A stretch of DNA of 64,000 nt. It comes from Flaveria trinervia (Eukaryota > Streptophyta > Magnoliopsida > Asterales > Asteraceae). The translations under genes and the position numbers were made by a program. The DNA lies in the NCBI GenBank assembly GCA_025506515.1, contig CM046453.1:29599558-29663557 (forward strand), in the 5' to 3' direction. Positions 21,682 to 31,006 of the stretch are shown piece after piece (position 1 is the first letter of the stretch; every line of letters begins with the position of its first letter). The notes under the pieces are model-generated. The model ran no database searches, had not been told where the DNA came from, and worked only from the letters and a program-made list of their open reading frames with translations.

Positions 21682-22409
21682 TGTTGCACCCTGAAAGGAT
21701 CATATATACCAATTCAATGGGTGAGTTGATGGTTGCTTTGCTGGAATCCCATAAGTCCAAGAAGAAATGCGGATGAAGATCCAGCACAAGAAAAAAACCA
21801 AGTATGGTCTTCCGCATTTGTCAATGCGGAAGACATAAAACAAACACGGACAAGTATTTGTTCTTCCGCATTGACAAATATGAAGACCAATTAGTAATGC
21901 GGACAAGACATTGTTCATCCGCATTTGACAATGCGGATGACCAGACAAATGCGCAGAAGTATTTGTTCATCCACATTAACCAATGCGGATGACCAACATA
22001 CTAATGCGGATGATCAAGTGAAGAAATGTTAATCAAGTCAACTCATCCGCATTTGCAAATGCGGATGAACAAGCAGAGATGCGGATTAAGACTTAGACTA
22101 GTTCTGATGTAATAGGTCAAGAGTAGTTTAGTCATTTTGTAAAGGCATTTTGTCTACCTATAAATAGAATAGATAACCTCACACATGAAGTGATCGAATT
22201 TAGACAATCAGAATATTTGTATTCTCTAGGTGTATTATTACTTTTCTTGCTAAACCCTAGCAGTCTTTGTAATCAATCACCTTTATTAATATATACAAAA
22301 GCATTTATGAGTATTTCTTCTACATGGAATGTTTCTTGATTGTTTGATTCCGCCATTCAATCATTAACTCAGTCACTATATTCGATCCTTAGTGAGAATC
22401 TCAATCTCA
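21682..22409 (+). repeat. Element Y 3' LTR, end truncated
   Basis: It begins TGTTGCACCCTGAAAGG and follows the 5' LTR except for an extra segment of about 300 bases (21,789-22,107) filled with CCGCATTTG and AATGCGGA words. TATAAATA is at 22,159-22,166. The last 15 or so bases (CTAACCCAGTCA in the 5' copy) are missing, and X-type LTR sequence follows directly. Confidence 0.85.
21789..22085. repeat. CCGCATTTG palindrome array in Y 3' LTR
   Basis: About fourteen copies of CCGCATTTG or AATGCGGA occur, many as near-perfect palindromes such as TTCCGCATTTGTCAATGCGG. They end about 75 bases upstream of the TATA box. Confidence 0.85.
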
Positions 22410-22594
22410 ATCTTTATGTACATGTTATTATCTTATGTACTTTTTCATAAAGCTGGACCACCTTTCCGCTTCAACTCTATTTGACTCACAAACTTTCACA
22501 AGTTGGTGAAAAGGTCCATGCTTTTGGAATACTGTACATTGAGGTCTTGAGTCTGAGCTTTCTACTTTATGTACTTTATCCTTTTTGTAATATA
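22410..22594 (+). repeat. X-type LTR fragment after Y
   Basis: The sequence from CTTTATGTACATGTTATT to the Helitron-like edge repeats 10,187-10,365 of the X LTR at roughly 95% by eye. Because it overlaps rather than continues the left X fragment, it is not the simple far side of the Y insertion. Confidence 0.75.
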
Positions 22595-23725
22595 CTAGTT
22601 TGCGTTGTCGCACGTTGTAGCGGAAACTATGACGTTGTTAAATGTATTTACTAAGAATTTTAAGAGTAAAGAAATGCAATATATACTTATCATGATAAGT
22701 TTAACATAAAGTAATAAACTATTGTGTCATACCATCTAAAATGTTTAATATACTTGTTATAATATCTTTATATTTTTTAAAGATCATTAATCTACGCATA
22801 TTTAAACTACCTAAATCTATCATGACTATATATGATATAATTTGAACCAAACCTTAAAAGTGGTAAACCAACGGGGGAATCTGTAGTAATGTGTGTTATA
22901 TTTATTTAGATAAAGCTACATGTGTTAAACGTTTGTAGGTGTAAATTAAAATTTTAAACATATACTTTTTTGTTATTTATGTAAAAATTCCTTAAGGGAA
23001 TGCTTTTACTCTTTATATAAAATCTGTTGATGTATGTAACTTGGATAATAAAAGCAAACAATTTTTATTATTGGTTAATAGTAAAAATCAAATATACTTT
23101 CATACAATAAAGTAATAAAACTAATACTGCATCTAAAATAGTATTAATAATAGAGCATTTTATATTCAAGAATCATACCAGAAAAAAGTAAGAATTAAAT
23201 GTTTGGGGCAAAATGAAATATGAAAAGAATACCTACGAACTTCAAAATTATAAAACTCAAATATATAAAACTCTTTCTCCTACCCTATGTTCTTCCTTCT
23301 TAGTTATCATCGTTTGAATATGATAATCTTCATTTTGTTTGGATTTCGATGACGATTACCTATTTCAACCATAGTTATTCATCACCATCTCCATCGAAGT
23401 ATCCTGTTTGATGATTGACTACAACTGGTTTTGATTTTGTTTTATGGGATTGAGGAGTAGCCGTTTCGTCTCCGAATTCATTTGGTCTGTTCTATTTTTT
23501 CGTCGTCATTATTGATTGTCATCTTGATTTGTTCAATCCGGGTTTTGTTTCTATTCAACTTGATTTCTTACTAACTGTAATGCCCCGAATAATATCTAAG
23601 TGAGCCAAATAATATAATGGGCTTAAACGAGATCATTTAATGAAAATAAGATGGATATGAGTTATAGACCTAGTTAACTTTTCGGGTTATGTGTTTGGCG
23701 AGTTTAAGGTCCCGGGAATACCTGA

Positions 23726-23735
23726 TATATATAAA
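23726..23735 (+). promoter_or_regulatory. TATA box of solo LTR 23,576
   Basis: TATATATAAA lies 150 bases into the LTR, followed 40-80 bases later by a GAGAGAG-rich tract. Confidence 0.5.
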
Positions 23736-24117
23736 CGGATCAGCTTGAGCAGCTCTCATTTGCAACTCAACACTCTAGTTCTAGAGAGAGAGAGTAGAGA
23801 GAGAAAGTAGAGAGAATTGAAGATTCAAGGCTCGGTTGAGCTTGGGATTGAAGATCGATGTTTTTGGGCATCCAAACAACAAGAAAACACCACGAATCCA
23901 GGTAAGAAACGTCATTTAATCGTTCCTTTTGATGTAAACCCGGATTCTAGGTTTGGGGTTTTTGAAAGTGGCAAAGATTCACCCAAAACTCATGTTTTTG
24001 TGTAAGAAAACATGTAAGAAGCTTAGATATAGCTTATTGGGTGATAAACCAAGGTTTTGGATGTAAAAGATCGAAGTTTTGGGTCAAAAATGGTTGGTTC
24101 GTATTTTTCAGCCCATT

Positions 24118-24352
24118 CTGCGAAACTGGGTGTTCATCTAGTGAAATTAGTTGTTCGTCCAGCGAAACTGTGGATCTTCCTGTGAAACTATAGTTTCGCA
24201 GGTAGTTTCGCAGACATGGTTTTCCAACGAAAGTTGGGCGAAACTGGCAGCGAAACTGGTAGCGAAGATGCCAACGAAAGTGCTAGCAAAATTGCTGGCG
24301 AAACTAGCAAGGAAATTGCTGATCTTGCAACGAAATTAGTAGCGAAATTAGG
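24118..24352. repeat. GCGAAACTG word array in solo LTR
   Basis: At least eleven copies of GCGAAACTG or close variants (ACGAAAGT, GCGAAATTAG) occur in 235 bases, two of them inverted (AGTTTCGCAG at 24,193 and 24,205). The array occupies the same place in the LTR as the CATCCGCATTAG array of the 31,007 LTR. Confidence 0.88.
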
Positions 24353-24528
24353 CAGAAATTAACTCCTTTGGGTGTTAACTTATCTGCAGGCTGTGTAGTG
24401 CAACTCTTGCTTTGAAAACTTGATAAAGGAGCTACTCACTGAGTTCAGGTGAGTTCTAGATCCCCTATTTTAAAGGTTTTGAACTAGTTTGGGGGCTGGA
24501 AATGCATACTAAATATACGTTTTGAACC

Positions 24529-24630
24529 AGCCAGGGGCGTTGCCCCTTGGACCCCACTAGGGCTACTGCCCCTAGGACCCCGCTGTCAGGGGCTGCCGCC
24601 CCCGAACCCCCGCTGTCCCGCGGTGGGTCA
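24529..24630. repeat. GC-rich degenerate repeat (GGGGCNNNGCCCC)
   Basis: Three imperfect palindromic units, with AGGGGCGTTGCCCCTTGGAC as the first, followed by runs of C/G, form a GC island in an otherwise AT-rich LTR. Confidence 0.8.
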
Positions 24631-25102
24631 GCTATGTTTTATGATGACTTATGCTTGTTGTGCATATGTTTATGTATGTGAGTGTATGATGCATGAGGAT
24701 GATGTGTGATGGTTTATGTGATGCATGATTGGTGATGATGGGATTGGCGTGATGGGCATGATTAATATTATGTATGCATGCTGGTACGTATGATGATTGG
24801 TATGATCTTATTGGTGTTCCTGTTTATGTATGTATTTTTCAGTGGCTTTGCATTGATGGTTAATGAATGAAACAAAAAGTATTATATAACGTAAAGTGGA
24901 AAGTAATGAAAAGAGGACATAACGATGGTATGCATGCATTAATGAACGATGAAAGGTAACGAAAGTCTTGCAAGACTTGTATGTCATGACACGCCCCTTT
25001 GTAAGGTGTTGGCCCAACGGTGTGTGGGTTCGCTACCCCGGGAGGATGCACATCGAGGTCTTTCTTTGTGATTGACCATTTGTATGGAATCATTGTTGCT
25101 TG

Positions 25103-25305
25103 CCTTAGGTACCGTGACTAGAGGTTCCAGGCACCGTGAATGAAGGTCTATGATAGGCTTAGGTCCAGTACCATGAGCATGATGGGCATAACACATGACA
25201 ATAGTATACCTAAACTTTATCTTAGGTACTGTGGCTAGAGGTGCTGGGCACTGTGAATGAAGGTCTATGATAGGCTTAGGCCCAGTACCATGAGCATGAA
25301 GGGTA
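25103..25305 (+). repeat. Two sub-repeats of about 118 bp in solo LTR
   Basis: CTTAGGTACCGTGACTAGAG at 25,104 and CTTAGGTACTGTGGCTAGAG at 25,221 each start a unit containing GAATGAAGGTCTATGATAGG. The related LTRs at 31,007 and 40,816 have an equivalent pair spaced 149 bases. Confidence 0.85.
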
Positions 25306-26110
25306 AAGTTCATGGTGTTGATGAAATGAAAAGATGTAATGATGAACGAACGAATGAAAGTAAGAATGTATGAACGATTGAAGTTAAAGGATGAACGATG
25401 AAGATAATAATGGTATTATCTATGTGTACGTATAATGTGTGATCACATGCAAAGTAAAGGACGGTTTTAATGAATGTAAAGTATGTTTTATGTTAAAACT
25501 AGAACTCACTCAGCAACGCTGACTTTTTATGCATTTTTCCAGTTGGTAGGTAAGCATTGCTGAGGATGGCACGAGACAGCTACTTGGCATTTTGGATGAC
25601 ATCCATTTGATGGAAATATGATGTTTTTGTAATGTAATACAACTAATGATGTTTTTGTAACCAGTCAACAATGTATTATTTTACAATGTTTTATATGTTT
25701 CCGCTGCAATGGTTTCTTTAAGTTAATGAAAATATATGTTTTGTGTGTGATGATTGACCAGTTGTGAGCGTCTCGGGAACGGGGCCTTACACTAACCCGT
25801 ATGATGTTGTTTTTGTTTTCTTTCATTCGACCATGATGTCGTTTTTGTTTCCATTTGATTTTTGTTTCTGGGTTTCATTTGTTATGTAAATGATTTACAT
25901 CTTTTGATCTGTTTGCAACGATCCTTGATATAAAGGTGCCTTGAATCGGTGATGATCGTTTAAAACTACCATGAGGTTTGTGGTAAACTGCCGCATATGT
26001 CATTAATGTTGCCGTAGTCATTTATACTATCGCCGTAGATTATTTAACGCTTTGTAACTGCCGCCGTCACCTTTTAATCACCCCGTTAACTTGCTTTTTG
26101 TAGTATATAT

Positions 26111-26503
26111 AATTAGGATGTGAGGTATGGCATGTCACAGTAACTAGTCAAAAGGCAAGCTGCCTTTTGACTCTACATTTGATTTTTTTGTCTAGTCTTA
26201 TGTATCCGGCTGGCTTGCAAAGTATAGCCGGCTGAAGGATGTAGTATAAGTATCTCAAGTACTTGTAACTTTAAGAGATGCTTTGTAACACTTTGTAATA
26301 GAACTTGAGAAGCAATATATTGCAATCTTGAAAACCAAATACTTGTATTGTTATCTTGTTCTATCTTTCTTTTACTTGTATTCTTAGCATCCCTATAATA
26401 GTTAAACTAGTTTCCTATTTGATTTGCTAAGTGTTCTAAAGAACTCTCCTCACTTGTGTTGTTGTGTTGTCAAAGTGCATTGTCCCCTTCTAACGGTCCT
26501 GCA
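26111..26503 (+). repeat. X-type LTR, right end
   Basis: It resumes with AATTAGGATGTGAGGTATGG, contains the complete hairpin with arms at 26,146-26,157 and 26,161-26,172, and ends GGTCCTGCA, equivalent to GATCCTGCA at the U 5' LTR end. The following GACGTCTTC is unrelated to a PBS, so this is a 3' LTR end or solo LTR. Confidence 0.78.
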
Positions 26504-27948
26504 GACGTCTTCAATTCAGTCGTCCCGGCCCGGTAGGTTTTTAGAAAGAAAGTCAAACAAGTGTTGTTGCTTTTTCACCTTGTAATTTTGTTTCTTTCTA
26601 ATGAGCCTCCACCATACAAAATGTGCCCCTTAAAATATATTTATTAGGCTTAATCGTAGTTTTTTTAAAAACAATTGCAAATGGATTTGGACCTGTGCGG
26701 GGTTCCTCCCCCCCCCCCCTAACACTTTAAATCCGCCCTTGCGCCCAGCCTCTTATATCCTTTGCTTTTAAATGTAGTGAGATATTAATAATATTAATAA
26801 AAAACATTTGGAAAATGATGTGGTTAGCCAATACTTGTCAAGTTATAATCTAGTGATTGAGTTGTTGATGAGAATTTGTTATACCTTATCAGGTATGGAC
26901 TAAAATTCTTTTTGTTAAATCAACTTCTGATTCTTGATAAAAAATTATGTACTTTATTGTAATTTATGGTTCATCTAGAGATTAAATGGAGAGAAATCAC
27001 ATTCGTGACAAAATTATGTTGTTGATGAGATATTGTTCTATGGAATTTTGTCATCTTAGGACTGTAATTTGAGGAATCGTCTTCTAACGACTCCATCAAT
27101 TTCTTCAATACACTTGTTATTATTTATTTAAACAATGCTATCTTTTCAATTTATATATCATGGCATTTTGTTAAATCCAAAATCAATTTCTAGTTCTTAA
27201 TAAAGGAATCATGTTCTTTAACTTGATATCTAGAAGAACACGATCCTATCTATTTCTGGTTTTGTAATGAACATGTTTGAAGAAGATAAATATGAAAATT
27301 TGAAATCAAAGTATAACCATTATAATTGAACGAATTCTTACTATAAATTTCTCTATCAATTAAAAAGCAATTCCTATAAATTTCCCTATCTAATTAAAAA
27401 GCAAGTGAAGGAATCTATGAGTTTATGTTGTTTTGATATTGGACACATAATTTTATATTATTTATGTTACTATTATAAATAGTCCAAATCTTAGCCTATG
27501 AATTTCAACCATTTGCAACGGATGAGAAACTAATGAATTCAAATCATGAAACAAATTTACCTCCAGATCCGCACTCCCTTTACTCCATAGGGCCGAAGCC
27601 TTATTAAGTAAGAATTAAGAAGGGCTTTTTATAAAGAGAGAGTCGAAGGATTTATGTTGCTTACCACAGCTCTATTCCCGACTTGAAATCCATAACAGAC
27701 TTTAAGAGAGGGTAGAGGTACATATTATAATCACCAAAAGTTAGATTGATAGGCTTTGCTTATGATTAAGAGTTTGAACCCTGGTGTAGAATAAAATGTT
27801 GGTTAAATGAATGGTTGAGTTGTTATCTTGTTATATAATTATATATAGGCTATCTTTTGTTGCACGTGAAAAAATGTTCAAGTATTTTTACACTCCATGT
27901 AAGTGACGTTATATTTGTAGGCGTATTACTGTTTATTTTTTGGTATAT
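26504..27948. other. AT-rich sequence without supported genes
   Basis: No convincing ORF, RNA gene or LTR was found on either strand. A C-homopolymer of about 13 bases lies near 26,709. This is the left flank in which element Q is inserted. Confidence 0.6.
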
Positions 27949-27953
27949 AAAGC

Positions 27954-30216
27954 TGTCACACCCAACTTTGATGACGAAAATGTCGAGATGTGAGAGTTAA
28001 GATTGTTCACAGCCACATAACGCTATTATTAAAACCCAAATATGATAATCATAAGTTTCAAATGTAACACTACAAACATAAGTATCAAATAAGAAATCAA
28101 AAATGCATAATAAGAAATAGTTCAAGTCCATCCATTTGTTTAACTAGGTCCATTCCTAGGTGTGAATAAGATTTTAAGATGGCAATCAAACTTGCGCATT
28201 CCTGAAACATGTTAAAAATAAAAGGTCAACATAATGTTGGTGATATTTCCATAATTTTCATACATAAATATATAAAAGATGGCAATTCATATTATAAGTT
28301 AGTGAGCAAAGTAACTAGGGATGTAAGACAGATGCATAATCAAACCTTGACAGTTTACAAGTTTCCACGTTTACAAGTTTATACGGTTAGCTAAGTATAC
28401 TTAGATTACCCAAGCAGACTTGTCAAACCCATAGATCTATGGCGTCGCCAGGCTAGCAATAGTTAATGATTGCACATATAATAGTCAATGCATGGTAATT
28501 ACTAAGATCAACTAACCTTAACATACAAGTGAATTGCCAAAAGTTAACAAGAATCAAACGAGTTTACAAGTGCAATGTTTATAAGGTAACATGTTTCACC
28601 CCAAAGTGTAAAAATATACAAAAAGGGATATATAATACTCACATGATGTAAAAGTGTATAAATGATGGTTAATAAGAATATTAAGTAACGTTCCAATGTA
28701 AACCTTCACAAGGTACCGAAACGTATATTTATTACAAGTTTTGAGTTTAATAATAAGTTTTAACGATTTAATGAAGACTAGGGTTTCAATTTGTATTTGG
28801 GGCTTGTCAAATAATTATAGTTAACAAATGGGGCCAATTATATTTCTTAGAGTCAATGAATAGAAGTATATTATATTTTTTGTAAAGATATGAAAAAGAT
28901 CATTTATAATAATTTGTAAGATTTATATATAAATTTTTAAATAAAGTTTTATAACTAAATGGAATAAGCATGATTTAAACAATAATTTAAAGGCAACGTT
29001 TGAAATAATAATTTTTGTGAATTAAACTATTATTTAAAGTCTAATTTTTATAAAAATAAACTAACTATAACATTAGCTTTCGAATATTTACTAAAAATAT
29101 CAAGGTATTTTTAATAAATAAATTACAAAAAAAATAATTAAGTGACTTTAAAATAAAGAAAGTTTACAAAATGATTTTTATAACTTTTAGAAATTTTTAA
29201 CATTTATTTTGAAGGCCAAAAAGCCTTTAAAAAACATTTGAGGTTCCCCGGATTCAAACCGGGGACTTTCTGTGTAGAAGCGGTATGTTTTACTGGTGAA
29301 CCAAAGGCCTTAGCCGCAGTTTATCTCCGTTTAAATTTCTTAAAAACATAACTTAAGCAAAACCCCCAAATCTTATGAACCCTAATTTGACAAATCCCAA
29401 AATGAACCTTAATCCTTTAAGATAGTGAAACCAACATTAGGGCTTTTAATCCCCAAGCAATTTCGAGTCTATTTATATACCTAATTACCTAGATTGAAGT
29501 TTAAATCGAGAAGACGAGACGAGGAATAGGCCGCGATTGTGGAGATTTGCTCCAAGGTGATATTGTTGATGATAACCCAATTACTTGCAGATTTAGCTTC
29601 TTTAGAAAATGGGAAATGAAAGCCCTTTATCAAATTGTAATGTCAGTGTATGGAAGGTGGAGTTCGATCAAGCTACAGGTTTGCGATGAAACAACAATTG
29701 AATGCGAAGTTTTGTGTGTTTTTAGGAGAAATTGGAACCAATACACGTTTGGGAATGACTAGATGATTGATTAGGTTCGTTAATTAGGTTATTATTAAAG
29801 TTTAATGTTTCGAACGACTATGAGTTTAAGATGATTTTGGTTATGCATCGTTTGGGTTTGTGTCCGGTGCTAGAACTCAATTAAAGTAGTTAATTGAGTT
29901 CGAATCGAGTTTCCGAACTGTTAGATTGGTTTTGGGGGTTACAATTTGGAGTGTTTTGGCGATTTTAAGGTCGCCGGACTCTGGCTGGAGGGTGGCCGGA
30001 GTTGCGGCCGGAAATTCGGGTGAGGGGGGGCATTGGTTTGGGTTTTATAATTTACAGTTTTGGCCCATGTGGTTTGAAAGTTAACATTTTATGTATAAAC
30101 TTTATAATTAAAGTTTCTAAATTTGCAATTAGGCCCCTTAATCAAACTTTGAGTTTTACATAATTTAACCTTTTAACTTGTAAAACTTATTATTATTAGT
30201 ATTATTATCATTATTA

Positions 30217-30257
<41 letters not shown>

Positions 30258-30438
30258 ATCATTATACGATTGCTATTTAGTTATTATGTAATTTTACATT
30301 ATCACTTTCATCTAAAGAATTAAGGACAAATTAAAGGAATAAGCATAAGCATCTCATGAGTTTCGTATTTGACAACAATAGTCTTTACATAATTAACAAC
30401 GTTAACTTTTATTAACTCAAAAAATACATGATGTTACA
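27954..30438 (-). repeat. Q LTR 1 (3' LTR)
   Basis: 2,485 bases from TGTCACACCC to GATGTTACA (plus-strand reading). It adjoins a PPT-like minus-strand TTAGGAGAC. It differs visibly from LTR 3 over its whole length. It includes a tRNA-like sequence at 29,239-29,311 and an ATT microsatellite at 30,188-30,256. Confidence 0.93.
29239..29311 (-). ncRNA. tRNA-like sequence in Q LTR 1
   Basis: The minus strand has an A-box-like TGGTTCACCAG, a CTTCTACACAGAAAG anticodon-arm-like hairpin, and a T-arm, CCCCGGTTTGAATCCGGGG, with one base changed in the B box relative to the other two copies. A run of six T follows. The acceptor ends do not pair, so a functional tRNA is not claimed. Confidence 0.6.
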
Positions 30439-31006
30439 GTCTCCTAACTTAAGAGAATTTCGTCCCGAAATTAAGAATGAACTAAGCAAACAAATGTGTG
30501 TATTTTGCCTTCATGTGGTCCTCACGCTCCCATGTGAACCCAGCTTCACACTTATTCTCCCAACGAACCTTGACAATTGGAGTAGTTGTGGTTCTAGTTT
30601 TCTTCATAATGCGATCCATAATTCAACATGTTTCTCAACAAAGTGCAATGACCATCGATCTGGATGTCTTTCAGTGGAACATGCCGACTCTCGTCAGCCA
30701 AACACTTTCTCAAATTTGAGACATGGAACACAAGATGAACTCCACTAAGGTCGAAAAGTAGTTCCAGTCTATAAGCCACTTCCCAATCCTTTTTAGGATT
30801 TTGAAAGGTCCTACAAATCTGGAGCCAGTTTACCATTCTTTCCAAACGAACAACACCTTTGCACTGTGAAACATTAAGAAGAACTATGTCACTAACTTGG
30901 AACTCCAACGGCTTACGAAGCTTATCGGCAAAATTCTTTTGTGGAATTCTTGCCACTTCAAGGTTCTTGCGGATTATGGAGACTTTACGGTCATTTTTTG
31001 TATAAG
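30439..31006 (-). pseudogene. Q body 1: integrase C-terminus with chromodomain-like end
   Basis: The minus frame gives RKPLEFQVSDIVLLNVSQ, then CKGVVR, VAYRLELLFDLSGVHLVFHV and SNLRKCLADESRHVPLKDIQ. This is the SH3-like and linker region that follows the integrase core in Tekay-type chromoviruses. After a frame change the end reads TPIVKVRWENKCEAGFTWER, the chromodomain-related terminus (a histone-mark reader that targets integration in this family). The part is separated from the catalytic core by a 2.2 kb solo LTR inserted at 31,007. Single-base losses relative to body 2 (for example in the KLAPRFVGPFK region) break it further. Confidence 0.85.

Larger units (their letters stand above)
10481..22409 (+). 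mobile_element. Element Y: large Sirevirus-like Copia with ORF3
   Basis: The two LTRs begin TGTTGCACC at 10,481 and 21,682. Between them lie an initiator-Met PBS, gag, a deleted integrase, RT, RNase H, a 2.7 kb non-coding spacer with palindromes and an internal PPT-like word, a 4 kb ORF3 and a PPT. Post-pol ORF, AGGGGGAG tracts and palindromic word arrays are all described for Sireviruses; assignment to that group is inference. Protease and the first half of integrase are missing, and the 3' LTR lacks its last bases, so the copy is dead. Confidence 0.85.
23576..25791 (+). repeat. Gypsy-type solo LTR with TSD CTAAC
   Basis: The sequence runs TGTAATGCCCCGAAT to GGGGCCTTACA (2,216 bases) and is flanked by CTAAC at 23,571-23,575 and 25,792-25,796. 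No internal region is attached, so it is a solo LTR from LTR-LTR recombination. It is a diverged relative of the 31,007 and 40,816 solo LTRs: both have a GA-rich tract after about 170-200 bases, a word array near +550, a shared stretch GTGATTGACCAT, and a near-identical GGGACGGGGCCTTACA-type end. Small ORFs in it are not supported as genes. Confidence 0.9.
22595..26110 (-). mobile_element. Z: Helitron-like or other DNA transposon remnant holding a solo LTR
   Basis: X-type LTR sequence stops at GTAATATA and resumes at AATTAGGATGTGAGG. The 1.3 kb that remains after removing the solo LTR is non-coding. Its left edge, CTAGTTTGCGTTGTCGCAC, read on the minus strand, gives a small hairpin (TGCG-ACAA-CGCA) followed by CTAG at a host T, as in Helitron 3' ends. 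The other edge (TATATACTAC on the minus strand) is only partly like a Helitron 5' end because the expected TC is absent. An unclassified MITE is an alternative. Confidence 0.35.

Noticed and set aside
24808..25313. Overlapping minus-strand ORFs with a repeated sequence (HGTGPKPIIDLHS)
   Set aside because: They arise from the two 118-bp sub-repeats of a solo LTR; no domain is present and the LTR boundaries with TSD explain the region.
26504..27948. Host gene in the gap between X and Q
   Set aside because: No ORF, splice-consistent coding pattern or RNA gene could be supported on either strand.
29239..29311. Functional tRNA gene
   Set aside because: The T-arm and Pol III boxes are good, but the acceptor ends do not pair and the anticodon loop lacks the usual T33 plus valid anticodon; it is reported only as tRNA-like.
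29547..29762. 71-codon ORF in Q LTR 1
   Set aside because: It is not kept open in LTR 2 and LTR 3, so it has no sign of coding selection.
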